64,000 nucleotides of DNA from Sporosarcina sp. FSL K6-2383. Its GTDB lineage: Bacteria; Bacillota; Bacilli; Bacillales_A; Planococcaceae. The first letter of the stretch is position 1. Each line of letters starts with the position of its first letter. The translations under genes were made by a program, and so were the position numbers. Of the stretch, positions 51,422 to 60,652 are shown piece after piece. The notes below the pieces were generated by a model. It had not been told where the DNA came from. It saw nothing but the letters and a program-made list of their open reading frames with translations, and made no database searches. The stretch is from the NCBI RefSeq assembly GCF_038618305.1, contig NZ_CP152017.1, positions 372,001-436,000 on the forward strand, written 5' to 3'.

Positions 51422-52322
51422 ATAAAGACCTCCAGAGATAAAAGGTAGCATACGCCTGCCAACCTTTCCAATTAATCGCAACTTCTTTCATTTCTTCAAT
51501 TGTTGGTTTTCGCTCAAGTCCTAATTGTAGCTTTAACGCATTTTGAAGACCGACATCTGCTATTGGAAAGGCAGACGGATTGTGTAAGCATTTCATCATC
51601 ACATAATCTGCCGTCCATGCGCCTACTCCTCGTACTGCCATTAGAGATTTTTGCACTTGCTGATTCGTTTGCTCCTGTAGCAACATTTCTTTTGTTAATT
51701 GACCAGCCTCCATCATTTTAGCTACTCCAATCACATATTCAGCCTTTCTAACAGTAAATTGTAATATTCTTAGTTCCTCTACCTCTAGTATGGCTATTCT
51801 TTCATACGTTGGGTATAGCCAAAAAGTATCACCTTCAAAAGTAAGACATTCTCCGAAGCTTTCGACAAAGCGTTTTTTTAATTTGTAGGCAAATGTTAAA
51901 TTGATTTGTTGCCCCATGATTGCCCATGTCAATGCTTCGAATAAATCTGGGATACCCATCATCCGTAACCCATAATATTTCTTGTAAACCTGCTGCAATA
52001 CCTTATCTTGGTTGGCTACTTTATAAAAACAGCTCAAGTCTTGATCCAAATCAAACCATTCCCATATATATGCCGCTACTTGTTCATGGACGTCTTTAGA
52101 CGATGAAACAATTGGGAATTCAACATGAATGACTTGTTGAACGAATCCTATTTTACAAAGAATTAGTTCTTGATTGACTTTAATTAATTTATACAATAAA
52201 CCATCTTTAATTTGATGGAGCACTTCTTCGTTGGACCTGCCCAAGAATACTAAGCATTCTTCAAAATTGAACTCCTTTGGTGGGTGTATCTCAATATACG
52301 ACCCATGATTGCCCCATCTCAT
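51414..52322 (-). CDS. alkA: DNA-3-methyladenine glycosylase II, AlkA type
   Basis: This is a 302-residue DNA glycosylase of the HhH-GPD superfamily that cuts out alkylated bases. The HhH hairpin and catalytic Asp are in KSLMAVRGVGAWTADYVMMK, with HNPSAFPIADVGLQNAL after it. The N-terminal AlkA_N-like part has the FNFEECLVFLGRS stretch. ATG 52322 overlaps the adaA stop by four bases. It works in base excision repair as part of the adaptive response to alkylating agents. Confidence 0.9.
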   Translation of the reverse strand: MRWGNHGSYIEIHPPKEFNFEECLVFLGRSNEEVLHQIKDGLLYKLIKVNQELILCKIGFVQQVIHVEFPIVSSSKDVHEQVAAYIWEWFDLDQDLSCFYKVANQDKVLQQVYKKYYGLRMMGIPDLFEALTWAIMGQQINLTFAYKLKKRFVESFGECLTFEGDTFWLYPTYERIAILEVEELRILQFTVRKAEYVIGVAKMMEAGQLTKEMLLQEQTNQQVQKSLMAVRGVGAWTADYVMMKCLHNPSAFPIADVGLQNALKLQLGLERKPTIEEMKEVAINWKGWQAYATFYLWRSLYA

Positions 52323-52894
52323 ACTCGTGACTCCTTTGCGGCAAAAATACGATATTCACTAGGTGAACAATTTTTCAAACGGCGAAATACCTTATAAAAG
52401 TTTGAAGGACTCTGGAACCCTACTTCATAGCAGATCTCTAAATTCGATCGATTCGTGCTAGAAAGGAGATACGCTGCTTTATCGATTCTTATTTTTTCTA
52501 AATATGCACGTGGCGTTTCCAATGTTTCCTGTTTAAACAATCTTTCAAGGTAAAAAGGGCTTACCCCGACATGATCCGCAATATCCTGTAATACCAACTT
52601 TTGTTTATAGTGATTGATTAAAAAGGAGATGACGGTTCTAGCTAGTTCCGTATGCGGTGAATGCTCAACTTCCGGTTGACACCTTTTACAAGCACGAAAA
52701 CCTGCTTGTTCAACTTTGTGGATGTCATAGTAGAAATCCACATTTATTTTTTTAGGCTTTCTAGATCTACAGGATGGTCGACAGTATATTTTTGTTGTTT
52801 TCACTGCCGTAAAAAATAGCCCATCATACTTTTGATCGCAAGCCATAATTTTATCCCACATTTCATCAAAAGAAAGATTGAGTCTATCCTTCAT
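52319..52894 (-). CDS. adaA: Ada regulator/methylphosphotriester-DNA methyltransferase
   Basis: This is a 191-residue protein. The N-terminal Ada zinc domain has the four cysteines IYCRPSCRSRKP and FRACKRCQPE; the first accepts the methyl group from DNA phosphotriesters. A C-terminal AraC HTH pair (LVLQDIADHVGVSPFYLERL, NLEICYEVGFQSPSNFYKVF) switches on the operon once methylated. In Bacillus AdaA lacks the O6-methylguanine domain, and that activity is the separate ogt/adaB gene, exactly as here. A GGGCGGAG site precedes the ATG. Confidence 0.93.
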   Translation of the reverse strand: MKDRLNLSFDEMWDKIMACDQKYDGLFFTAVKTTKIYCRPSCRSRKPKKINVDFYYDIHKVEQAGFRACKRCQPEVEHSPHTELARTVISFLINHYKQKLVLQDIADHVGVSPFYLERLFKQETLETPRAYLEKIRIDKAAYLLSSTNRSNLEICYEVGFQSPSNFYKVFRRLKNCSPSEYRIFAAKESRV

Positions 52895-53109
52895 TGAATT
52901 CTCCGCCCTTTCTAAGTCAACCCTTATACAGCAATGAGGTATCTTTTGATTCTATTAATTGTGAAGCATTGCTTTCCAAAAAGGAAATCATTTTATCCGA
53001 AAATGCATTTCCTTCCAAGGTTTAGAACTGCTACCGAAGCTTGTTACATCTATTTTAACAAGAATCCTGTATCGATTTCGTCCTCATTCTTGCGCTTATG
53101 GTCTACAAA

Positions 53110-53168
53110 GAAAAAGTGCCAGATACTCAACGATTAACAGTCCAATGAGTATCTAGCACTTTTATTTG
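53110..53168 (-). terminator. Terminator hairpin of the TACTCAA...GAGTA family, copy 2
   Basis: AGTGCCAGATACTCA pairs with TGAGTATCTAGCACT and ends in T/A-rich runs. It matches 53884-53945 and 42288-42342, partly even in the loop. Confidence 0.8.
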
Positions 53169-53175
53169 ATTACAT

Positions 53176-53556
53176 TCATTTTTTCTCCAAAACCGCAAAG
53201 TAATTTCCTTCATTATCCGCAAAGTTAAATACTCTTCCAGAAGGCATCGTGACTAGCTCTCCGACCGTAACCTGCTTGTCCGAAAGATCCTTGTATAGCT
53301 CATCCAAATTATCCGAGAATAGGAGTAAAGAAGGCGTTTGAAGATTTAACTCAGGCTGCATTTTAGCAATAAGCTCTTTATTGTGAAGAATAATCGTTGT
53401 TTCTGCGTCCTTCGTTGGCGCAATTTCAATCCATCTCATGCCTTGACCATTATCCTCTTCTGAAATGACGCTAAATCCTACTGTCTCTGTCCAAAACTTT
53501 ACTGTTTCGTCCTGGTTATTAACATATAGCATAATTTGACCAACTTTTGAAATCAT
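53176..53556 (-). CDS. VOC/glyoxalase-like protein
   Basis: This is a 126-residue vicinal-oxygen-chelate fold protein with two beta-alpha-beta-beta-beta modules (VGQIMLYVNNQDETVKFWTE, TVGFSVISEEDNGQGMRWIE and TPSLLLFSDNLDELYKDLSD, RVFNFADNEGNYFAVLEKK). A Glu near the end (NEGNYFAV) matches the usual metal ligand. The function (glyoxalase, dioxygenase or drug binding) cannot be told. ATG 53556 follows GGGAG; the upstream frame is rejected. Confidence 0.83.
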   Translation of the reverse strand: MISKVGQIMLYVNNQDETVKFWTETVGFSVISEEDNGQGMRWIEIAPTKDAETTIILHNKELIAKMQPELNLQTPSLLLFSDNLDELYKDLSDKQVTVGELVTMPSGRVFNFADNEGNYFAVLEKK

Positions 53557-53947
53557 CTTATTCTCTCCCTGTCTGTTGTTTATTGTGATTTCTCCTTGCA
53601 ATTTCAAAAAGCATTCACCGATATACTGTTACAAGTAACGATTCATACTGAAGATGTAAATTCCCTTTTTGACTAAAACATCTATTCTATTTTAACAGGT
53701 TTCCTTCCAAAGTACCCTATATCCTTCTTCATTTTACAACTTTCTTGCAATCTGACCGCTATGATTTATAACAAAAAATCATCCCCATCCTCGGAAACAT
53801 TGTTCAACACTTCGTCGGGATCTACACAGCCATTCCGGCTTGTATCGTATAAAAAAGTTTTGTGTTTTTAAATAATTATCTGTACTAAAAAAGTTCCAGA
53901 TACTCAAACGGTTCAACATCCGATGAGTATCTGGAACTTTTATTTAC
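53557..53947. other. Intergenic stretch without a recognisable gene
   Basis: About 390 bases of AT-rich DNA. I see only a terminator hairpin at its right end (53884-53945) and no ORF with a ribosome site, no RNA motif and no repeat of the modular family. Confidence 0.6.
53884..53945 (-). terminator. Terminator of mqo, hairpin family copy 3
   Basis: AAAAGTTCCAGATACTCA pairs with TGAGTATCTGGAACTTTT, loop GGTTCAACATCCG. It is almost the same as copies 1 and 2. Confidence 0.85.
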
Positions 53948-55492
53948 TTAAACTTCCTCATTCAACTCTTCTGTTTCTAGCTCCAATGAACTACTAGACT
54001 CCGGTAAGCTGTCACTTAACCCAAGTACCTGCGCTGTTGAAGTATGAACTTCATGCAGAAGCTCTGGGTTGTCCTCTAATGACAGTCCATAGGAAGGAAC
54101 CATTTCTTTCAATTTCGGCTCCCACTCTTCCATATGTTGCGGGAAGCATTTCTTAATGACTTCAAACATTACGTGAACAGCAGTAGATGCTCCTGGGGAA
54201 GCACCTAGCAGCGCTGCGATTGAACCATCCTCCGCAGTAATCACTTCCGTACCAAATTGTAGCGTTCCTTTACCACCAGCTTCCGTGTCCTTAATCACTT
54301 GCACACGTTGACCTGCGACTACAAAATCCCACTCATCTATTTTGGCATTCGGAATAAAATCTCGTAACTCTTTCATACGCTGTTCTTTCGATAACAGTAC
54401 TTGCTGGATAAGATACTTTGTCAAAGACATTTCTTTTGCGCCAGCGGATAACATCGTCAGCACATTATCCGGTTTAACAGAAGTGATTAAATCGAGCATA
54501 GAGCCCGTTTTTAAAAACTTCGGTGAGAAGCCTGCAAATGGACCAAATAGCAATGATTTCTTATTATTGATAAATCGTGTATCTAGATGCGGAACAGACA
54601 TTGGTGGAGCGCCTACAGCAGCTTTTCCATACACTTTTGCATGATGCTGCTCGACCACTTCCGGGTTATTACACACCATGAATATGCCACTTACTGGGAA
54701 ACCACCGATATGCTTCCCTTCAGGAATACCGGATTTTTGCAATAGATGCAGACTTCCACCACCGCCGCCGATAAAGACAAATTTTGCCGTATGGCGCTCA
54801 ATCGCACCGCTATCGACATTCTTCACTTTTACTTCCCATAGGCCATCTTCCGTTCGTTTCATACCGGCAACACTATGTTTGTAATGAATATCAACATTTT
54901 TAGCTTTTAGGTGATCAAATAACATGCGCGTTAAAGCACCAAAATTGACATCTGTTCCAGAGTCGATTTTGGTTGCTGCAATCGCATCATTCGATGGACG
55001 ACCTTGCATAATAAGTGGAATCCATTCCTTCAGTTTTTCTACGTTATCGGAAAACTCCATCCCCTCGAACAGAGGATTTTTAGACATCGCTTCAAAACGT
55101 TTCTTTAAAAACGCTATATTTTGTTCTCCTTGCACCATACTCATATGTGGTAACGCCGTAATAAATTCTTGGGGATTGCTAATTAGCTTTTGGTTTACAA
55201 GGTAAGACCAAAACTGCATGGAAACCTGAAACTGTTCATTAATATTTATAGCTTTGCTAATATCTACAGATCCGTCTGGTTTTTCACTTGTATAGTTAAG
55301 CTCACATAATGCTGCATGTCCTGTTCCCGCGTTATTCCACTCGTTAGAGCTTTCTTCTCCCGCACTCGAGAGCTTTTCAAATACTTTAATGTTCCATTCA
55401 GGCACTAATTCCTTCAGCATTGTCCCTAAAGTAGCGCTCATGATTCCGGCACCAATTAAGATAACATCTGTTTTCTTTTCGCTGTTGCTCAT
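53948..55492 (-). CDS. mqo: Malate:quinone oxidoreductase
   Basis: This is a 514-residue FAD-dependent membrane-associated enzyme that oxidises malate to oxaloacetate and gives the electrons to quinone, bypassing malate dehydrogenase. The FAD site is [20 protein letters not shown], followed by [20 protein letters not shown], the strongest Mqo signature. [42 protein letters not shown] and [14 protein letters not shown] complete the fold. The Asp/Glu-rich tail is variable. ATG 55492 is eight bases after AAGGA; ATG 55501 is also in frame. Confidence 0.94.
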   Translation of the reverse strand: MSNSEKKTDVILIGAGIMSATLGTMLKELVPEWNIKVFEKLSSAGEESSNEWNNAGTGHAALCELNYTSEKPDGSVDISKAININEQFQVSMQFWSYLVNQKLISNPQEFITALPHMSMVQGEQNIAFLKKRFEAMSKNPLFEGMEFSDNVEKLKEWIPLIMQGRPSNDAIAATKIDSGTDVNFGALTRMLFDHLKAKNVDIHYKHSVAGMKRTEDGLWEVKVKNVDSGAIERHTAKFVFIGGGGGSLHLLQKSGIPEGKHIGGFPVSGIFMVCNNPEVVEQHHAKVYGKAAVGAPPMSVPHLDTRFINNKKSLLFGPFAGFSPKFLKTGSMLDLITSVKPDNVLTMLSAGAKEMSLTKYLIQQVLLSKEQRMKELRDFIPNAKIDEWDFVVAGQRVQVIKDTEAGGKGTLQFGTEVITAEDGSIAALLGASPGASTAVHVMFEVIKKCFPQHMEEWEPKLKEMVPSYGLSLEDNPELLHEVHTSTAQVLGLSDSLPESSSSLELETEELNEEV

Positions 55493-55710
55493 TTTTATCA
55501 TCCTTATACTCTAAGATTTGCAGAAAGAATATAGAAGCGCCTGATCGGGCATCACATATCTTCTGTCTCAATTATAACAGTCACAAAACGTAATACAATT
55601 TTCTTTAGATAATACCTATTATATAGTAGTTTTCATCTATTTGAAAGATGGTTAAAAAAAGCAAACCCACCCACAAGACTTCACAGATACACAATCTCCT
55701 AAAATTTTCA

Positions 55711-55760
55711 TTGACAAGCAAGAATGAAATAGATATCATTGACAATGATAATCATTATCA
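55711..55760 (+). promoter_or_regulatory. Fur-controlled promoter of the siderophore importer operon
   Basis: TTGACA (55711-55716) and TATCAT (55734-55739) are 17 bases apart. The perfect 7-1-7 Fur box TGATAAT-C-ATTATCA (55746-55760) covers the transcription start, so iron-loaded Fur should block it. Confidence 0.88.
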
Positions 55761-55781
55761 GTTAAAAGGAGAGCTTAATTA

Positions 55782-56828
55782 ATGAAAACCAAACGAAAAA
55801 TCTCACTCAGCATTTTATTTATTTCAGCTATGTTACTGCTATTTGCTTGTTCAGCTGATAAATCTACTTCCACTTCTACTGGAGTAGCAGATACAAAAAA
55901 AGAAGAGACAACTTCCAAATACCCGTTAGTCATCAAGCACGCTTTAGGTGAAACTGTAATTGAAAAGAAACCTGAACGCGTTGCTACGATTTCATGGGCA
56001 AACCATGATGTTGCTCTTGCTCTCGGGGTTGCACCTGTAGGCTTTTCAGCAGCGAATTACGGTATTCAGGATGACGGCGGACTATTACCTTGGACAGCAG
56101 ACAAGCTTAAGGAACTTGGTGTGGATAACCCTACTATTTTCCAGGATACAGACGGACTTGATTTTGAGGCCATTTCAGATGTAAACCCAGATGTAATTCT
56201 TGCAGCATACTCAGGTATTACGCAAGAAGAATATGACACATTAAGTGAAATCGCTCCAGTTGTTGCCTACCAAACGAGCCCTTGGTTAGCTTCATGGCGT
56301 GAACAAATTACATTCAATTCAATGGGTATGGGAATGGAAGTGGAAGGTAAACAACTGATTGCCGATACGGAGAAATTAATTCAAGATAAAGCGAATGAAT
56401 ACCCTGCTATAAAAGGGAAAAAAGCTGCGTTTGTTAGCGTAACAGCGACAGATTTATCGAAATTTTATATTTACACACCAACAGATCCACGTGGTGAGTT
56501 CCTTACTGAGTTAGGAATGGAATATCCTGAAAGTATAACGAGTCAAATTACTGATCCAAATAGTTTCTATTTAGAATTAAGTGCTGAAAATGCAGATATA
56601 CTGAACGAAGTCGATCTTTTCATATCATACGGAGATGACAATACATTAAATGCACTACAAGCTGATCCAATTCTCGGAAAAATTCCAGCAGTTCAAAGAG
56701 GATCTGTTGTAATTATTGGAGATAACACGCCACTTGCAGCGGCTGGGACTCCAAATCCACTTGCAATTGAATATTCAATTGATGAATACTTAAATTTACT
56801 TTCAGAAGCTGCTAACAAGGTAAAATAA
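55782..56828 (+). CDS. Iron-siderophore ABC transporter substrate-binding lipoprotein
   Basis: This is a 348-residue extracellular binding protein. The lipoprotein signal has LLLFACS with the lipid Cys near residue 23, then a Ser/Thr linker. The FhuD/BtuF-like fold (Peripla_BP_2) starts at about 50 with KKPERVATISWANHDVALAL. DVILAAYSGITQEEYDTLS and DTLSEIAPVVAYQT mark the first lobe, and RGSVVIIGDNTPLAAAG the end. It hands a ferric siderophore to the two FecCD permeases. An AAAGGAGAG site precedes the ATG. Confidence 0.92.
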   Translation: MKTKRKISLSILFISAMLLLFACSADKSTSTSTGVADTKKEETTSKYPLVIKHALGETVIEKKPERVATISWANHDVALALGVAPVGFSAANYGIQDDGGLLPWTADKLKELGVDNPTIFQDTDGLDFEAISDVNPDVILAAYSGITQEEYDTLSEIAPVVAYQTSPWLASWREQITFNSMGMGMEVEGKQLIADTEKLIQDKANEYPAIKGKKAAFVSVTATDLSKFYIYTPTDPRGEFLTELGMEYPESITSQITDPNSFYLELSAENADILNEVDLFISYGDDNTLNALQADPILGKIPAVQRGSVVIIGDNTPLAAAGTPNPLAIEYSIDEYLNLLSEAANKVK

Positions 56829-56829
56829 A

Positions 56830-57864
56830 ATGATCCATACATCCGTTTCAGTAAATAAGCAGTTGCTTATTCCGAAAAATTTTATAAGAGTCCTTGTACT
56901 CTCCATTATTTTACTCGGTATATGTGTACTGGCTTCCCTTGCCTTTGGCTCACGTACAGTTGGGTGGGATGAACTAATGGCTGGTTTATTTCATCCTGAT
57001 GTACAGTCCCATGGAGCAAATGTTGTACGCCAAAGAATTGCTAGAACTGTATTTTGTTTAATGTGTGGTGCCGCATTAGGAGTTTCCGGGGCACTTATGC
57101 AATCGGTCACGCGTAATCCCATTGCAGATCCCAGCATATTAGGTGTAAACACAGGGGCTTCTCTCTTTGTCATTTGTGGAATTTCCTTTTTAAATATCAG
57201 TACTGCTAGTCAATATATTTGGCTTGCACTAGCGGGAGCAACCATAACTGCCATTTTTGTATTCGGAATTGGTTCTATGGGGGGTGGCGGTGCCACACCC
57301 CTTAAACTTGTTTTAGCGGGTGCTGCTACAAGTGCAGCATTATCATCTCTCGTAATTGCAATTATGATTCCCCGCTCAAACGTTATGGATCAATTTAGAT
57401 TTTGGCAGGTAGGAAGTGTTGGGTCAGGAAACTGGAGTACTATCTCTACTTTGCTTCCTTTTCTTCTTGTTGGAATACTAATAGCACTATTCTCGGCTTC
57501 AGCACTGAATGCATTAGCATTAGGCGATGAAGTTGCTAAAGGTTTAGGTGTACGAACTGGCACACTTAGACTCATTGCCGCTTTTGGTGGTGTTCTATTA
57601 TGTGGTGCAGCAACAGCGCTGGCGGGCCCTATTGGCTTTATTGGTTTATTGGCCACCCACGTAATACGACTCGTCATTGGGCCTGATTTACGATATGTTA
57701 TCCCGATGGCAGCCCTTTCAGGTGCCATTATTTTAACGATATCAGATGTATGCGGTAGGCTTATCGGCAGTCCAGGTGAGCTTGAAGTTGGTGTAGTGAC
57801 GGCATTTATTGGGGCTCCTATTTTAATCTTACTAACTATGAAAACGAAGATGCGTGCATTATGA
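56830..57864 (+). CDS. Iron-siderophore ABC transporter permease, FecCD family (first)
   Basis: This is a 344-residue protein with about nine or ten membrane helices, FecCD family. Motifs are RIARTVFCLMCGAALGVSGA (cytoplasmic loop of the permease), RNPIADPSILGVNTGASLFV, LALGDEVAKGLGVRTGTLR and GPIGFIGLLATHVIRLVIGP. It forms half of the channel. The ATG lies one base after the binding protein stop, and its own stop overlaps the second permease by four bases. Confidence 0.93.
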   Translation: MIHTSVSVNKQLLIPKNFIRVLVLSIILLGICVLASLAFGSRTVGWDELMAGLFHPDVQSHGANVVRQRIARTVFCLMCGAALGVSGALMQSVTRNPIADPSILGVNTGASLFVICGISFLNISTASQYIWLALAGATITAIFVFGIGSMGGGGATPLKLVLAGAATSAALSSLVIAIMIPRSNVMDQFRFWQVGSVGSGNWSTISTLLPFLLVGILIALFSASALNALALGDEVAKGLGVRTGTLRLIAAFGGVLLCGAATALAGPIGFIGLLATHVIRLVIGPDLRYVIPMAALSGAIILTISDVCGRLIGSPGELEVGVVTAFIGAPILILLTMKTKMRAL

Positions 57865-58892
57865 TAAATGACTCTATGAATCTTATACTAGTTGGCAGAA
57901 CAAAGAGACGTCGGCGTTTTATACTCGTGACTTCCTTACTTGCAATCATTGCTTTCGCACTTTGCTGCGCTATGCTCATGCTAGGGAATACGATTTATCC
58001 CGTTCAGGATGTCGTACATGTCCTGCTGGGTGAACAAGTAAAAGGCGCATCGTTTGCAGTGGGGACAATCCGTTTTCCACGAATGATTGCAGGTGTTTTT
58101 GCCGGATTCGCTTTCGGAGTTGCCGGTACAGTATTCCAGACAATGTTACGAAACCCTTTGGCAAACCCCAATGTCATCGGAATTACCGCTGGTTCAAGTG
58201 CAGCCGCTGTTTTTTGCATCATTGTTCTACATGCCAGCAATATGGTTGTTTCCATTGCTTCTGTTGTTGGTGGACTTGCTACAGTAATTGTTATTTTTTT
58301 ACTATCAAAAGGGACTTCTTTTTCAATAGGTAGATTAATACTAATTGGAATTGGAATCCAAGCAATATTGAACGCCGTCATTTCCTATTTATTGCTTATT
58401 GGTCAGACGAATGATATTCCCTCTGCAATAAGATGGCTAAGTGGTAGTCTAAATGGAGCTAAAATGGAGAATCTTTTCCCTTTGATTGTAACAGTTCTAA
58501 TCTTTACACCTGTTATTATCTTACTCGGGAAACAATTAGATATGTTGGAGCTCGGAGAGCAGGCTGCCACTTCACTTGGAATTAATACGGATAAGACAAG
58601 ACTTGTACTTATTATTAGTTCTGTACTTATCATTGCGTTAGCTACCGCTACAACAGGACCCATTGCATTTGTCGCATTCCTTGCTGGACCTATCGCAAAA
58701 AGATTAGTGGGCGTGGGCTTTTCAACTATTATTCCATCAGGTCTTGTTGGCATCGTTTTAGTCTTAGCATCAGATCTTATTGGACAATTTGCATTCGTCG
58801 CTAGATACCCGGTAGGCGTAATCACAGGCATTCTAGGGGCTCCCTACTTGATCTACTTGTTAATCCGAATGAATCGAAAGGGAGATTTATAA
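57861..58892 (+). CDS. Iron-siderophore ABC transporter permease, FecCD family (second)
   Basis: This is a 343-residue paralogue of the previous gene, forming the other half of the channel. RFPRMIAGVFAGFAFGVAGT, RNPLANPNVIGITAGSSAAA, LELGEQAATSLGINTDKTRL and TGPIAFVAFLAGPIAKRLVG match the FecCD family. ATG 57861 overlaps the previous stop, and its stop overlaps the ATPase start by one base, a tightly coupled operon. Confidence 0.93.
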   Translation: MINDSMNLILVGRTKRRRRFILVTSLLAIIAFALCCAMLMLGNTIYPVQDVVHVLLGEQVKGASFAVGTIRFPRMIAGVFAGFAFGVAGTVFQTMLRNPLANPNVIGITAGSSAAAVFCIIVLHASNMVVSIASVVGGLATVIVIFLLSKGTSFSIGRLILIGIGIQAILNAVISYLLLIGQTNDIPSAIRWLSGSLNGAKMENLFPLIVTVLIFTPVIILLGKQLDMLELGEQAATSLGINTDKTRLVLIISSVLIIALATATTGPIAFVAFLAGPIAKRLVGVGFSTIIPSGLVGIVLVLASDLIGQFAFVARYPVGVITGILGAPYLIYLLIRMNRKGDL

Positions 58893-59707
58893 TGAAACCG
58901 GCACATACTTTTCAAGCTGAACAAGTCATTTCGGGCTATGATAATAAAACCATTGTCCACGGCGTAAACCTTTTAATCCCAAGCAATAAAATCAGTGTCA
59001 TTATTGGCGCAAACGGCTGCGGAAAGTCTACACTTCTTAAAACATTGGCAAGACTTATCAAACCGACATCTGGAAAAATTACACTGGATGGAAAACCGCT
59101 CAGTAAAATCCCGCCGAAACAATTGGCGCAGGTTTTAGGGCTTCTGCCGCAATCCCCCATTGTTCCAGAAGGAATATCGGTTTCGGATTTGGTTGGACGA
59201 GGCAGGTACCCTCACCAATCCCTGTTCTCCGGTTGGACAAAAAAGGATTATGAAGCTGTTGCCGAAGCAATGGACATTATGAACATTACCGAATTTGCAA
59301 ACCAGAACATTGACGAGCTATCCGGCGGACAAAGACAGCGCGTCTGGATTGCAATGGCGTTGGCGCAGCAAACCGATATTTTATTTCTTGATGAACCGAC
59401 AACTTTTTTAGATATTACGTATCAAATTGAAATTCTTGACCTGCTAACTGACCTTAACCGAAAACGCGGAACAACAATCGTAATGGTCCTCCATGATATC
59501 AACTTGGCCGCACGTTACGCAGACCATATTTTTGCCCTTCGTCAAGGAAAGCTGGTTGCAGAAGGCGAACCTTCAAAGGTCATTACAAGTGAATTGATTA
59601 AAGATGTTTTCGGGCTTCGTTGCTCTGTGATAAAAGATCACATTTCGGGCTCTCCTTCTGTGGTACCAATAGGAAGATATCATGTTAATAGTGAACATAT
59701 TCTTTAA
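58892..59707 (+). CDS. Iron-siderophore ABC transporter ATP-binding protein, FecE type
   Basis: This is a 271-residue ATPase. Walker A is GANGCGKST, the Q-loop region VLGLLPQSPIVPEGISVSDL, the signature is ELSGGQRQRVWIAMALAQQ, Walker B is ILFLDEPTTFLD and the H-loop VLHDINLAARYAD. All are canonical FecE/FhuC features. It is the last gene of the Fur-regulated operon and is followed by a strong terminator. Confidence 0.94.
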   Translation: MKPAHTFQAEQVISGYDNKTIVHGVNLLIPSNKISVIIGANGCGKSTLLKTLARLIKPTSGKITLDGKPLSKIPPKQLAQVLGLLPQSPIVPEGISVSDLVGRGRYPHQSLFSGWTKKDYEAVAEAMDIMNITEFANQNIDELSGGQRQRVWIAMALAQQTDILFLDEPTTFLDITYQIEILDLLTDLNRKRGTTIVMVLHDINLAARYADHIFALRQGKLVAEGEPSKVITSELIKDVFGLRCSVIKDHISGSPSVVPIGRYHVNSEHIL

Positions 59708-59742
59708 TTAACAGAGACTAACACTCCCGCTCAGTAATTTTC

Positions 59743-59784
59743 TACAGAAAGCCCTTCTCCTTGTAGGAGAAGGGCTTTCTGCAA
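59743..59784 (+). terminator. Terminator of the siderophore importer operon
   Basis: CAGAAAGCCCTTCTCC pairs with GGAGAAGGGCTTTCTG around a short loop. The T-run is short, but the stem is very stable. Confidence 0.82.
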
Positions 59785-59795
59785 CTATGCGCAGT

Positions 59796-59921
59796 TTAAT
59801 GACAAAATTCCTTGAGTTCCGCCGGCATGTGTACCTCAACACGATAAAACTTTCCTAATTGGGTGCCTATTAAGATCGCTTCTTTATCACCATAATCGAA
59901 AGCGATAGTTGGCAGACCACT
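59796..59921 (-). pseudogene. Remnant of an unidentified protein C-terminus
   Basis: On the minus strand an open stretch of 41 codons between two stops (TAA at 59922-59924 and 59796-59798) reads LPTIAFDYGDKEAILIGTQL, then GKFYRVEVHMPAELKEFCH. It looks protein-like but has no start or ribosome site. I do not recognise it. Together with the 59708-59964 gap it suggests a deleted gene. Confidence 0.4.
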
Positions 59922-59964
59922 TTATTGGGGAACTCGTTTCAAATAGATGTATTTCATCTCATTC

Positions 59965-60552
59965 TCAGCCGTCAAATATCCCAGAGGAACCCCTAATTCG
60001 GCTTAGTGATACAGGGCTGATCCCCAGATACGAAGCAATGTGATATTGAGGTATTCTCTTGTCCAATCCGGGATATTCCTGAAGAAAAATCTGATAACGT
60101 TCTTCTGCCGAGTGAACCATTAGCTGGCGCTCTTTGAGTTCTTTCTTGACATACAGTCCTTCGGCAAGCTTCCTCCCCAACGTTTCCCAACATCGATTTC
60201 GTTCATACAAATTCTCAAAAGTCTGCTTGGTAAAGCTCGCAATCTTGGAGTTTTTCAGGGCTTGAATGGAATAAAAAGAAGGAATGTCCAGAACAATCGA
60301 GCTGTATGAAGTGAAAAACACATTCTTTGTAAAAAAGTTCTTATTAAACTCCGCTCCATCCTGGGATGTATGATACATTCGAAAAACGCCGTCGACGCAG
60401 TAATATAGATGATTACAAACGTCCCCTTCCCGAAGCACATGCTGTCCTTTTTCTATGTCTTTCCACTTCAACTGCTGTTCAAAATAAATATACTCCTCCA
60501 CCGGAATATCAGTGATTTGCTTTAAAGAATCATACAACGAACTGCGATACAT
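59965..60552 (-). CDS. Crp/Fnr-type transcriptional regulator
   Basis: This is a 195-residue regulator with an N-terminal cyclic-nucleotide-binding-like beta barrel (LKWKDIEKGQHVLREGDVCN, YYCVDGVFRMYHTSQDGAEF) and a C-terminal HTH (IPQYHIASYLGISPVSLSRIR). There is no Fnr-like Cys cluster. This subtype is common next to a gene whose expression it controls. ATG 60552 is eight bases after GAGGTG; TTG 60558 is the alternative. It is divergent from the SDR gene, with a palindrome between them. Confidence 0.85.
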   Translation of the reverse strand: MYRSSLYDSLKQITDIPVEEYIYFEQQLKWKDIEKGQHVLREGDVCNHLYYCVDGVFRMYHTSQDGAEFNKNFFTKNVFFTSYSSIVLDIPSFYSIQALKNSKIASFTKQTFENLYERNRCWETLGRKLAEGLYVKKELKERQLMVHSAEERYQIFLQEYPGLDKRIPQYHIASYLGISPVSLSRIRGSSGIFDG

Positions 60553-60576
60553 GCTCAATGCACCTCTTTTAAATCT

Positions 60577-60592
60577 ATTAACATAGGTTAAT
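60577..60592. promoter_or_regulatory. Palindrome in the divergent regulator/SDR region
   Basis: ATTAAC-ATAG-GTTAAT is a perfect inverted repeat, 25 bases upstream of the regulator start and 61 bases before the SDR start. It is a candidate operator. Confidence 0.45.
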
Positions 60593-60652
60593 GATTTGGA
60601 TTAGTTCTTTTATTATGATTAGTTTATCACAAAGTAAAGAAGGCGGTTATAA

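Noticed and set aside
57390..58831. Minus-strand open frames within the FecCD permease genes
   Set aside because: Antisense shadows of membrane protein genes; Pro/Ala/Thr-rich and without ribosome sites.
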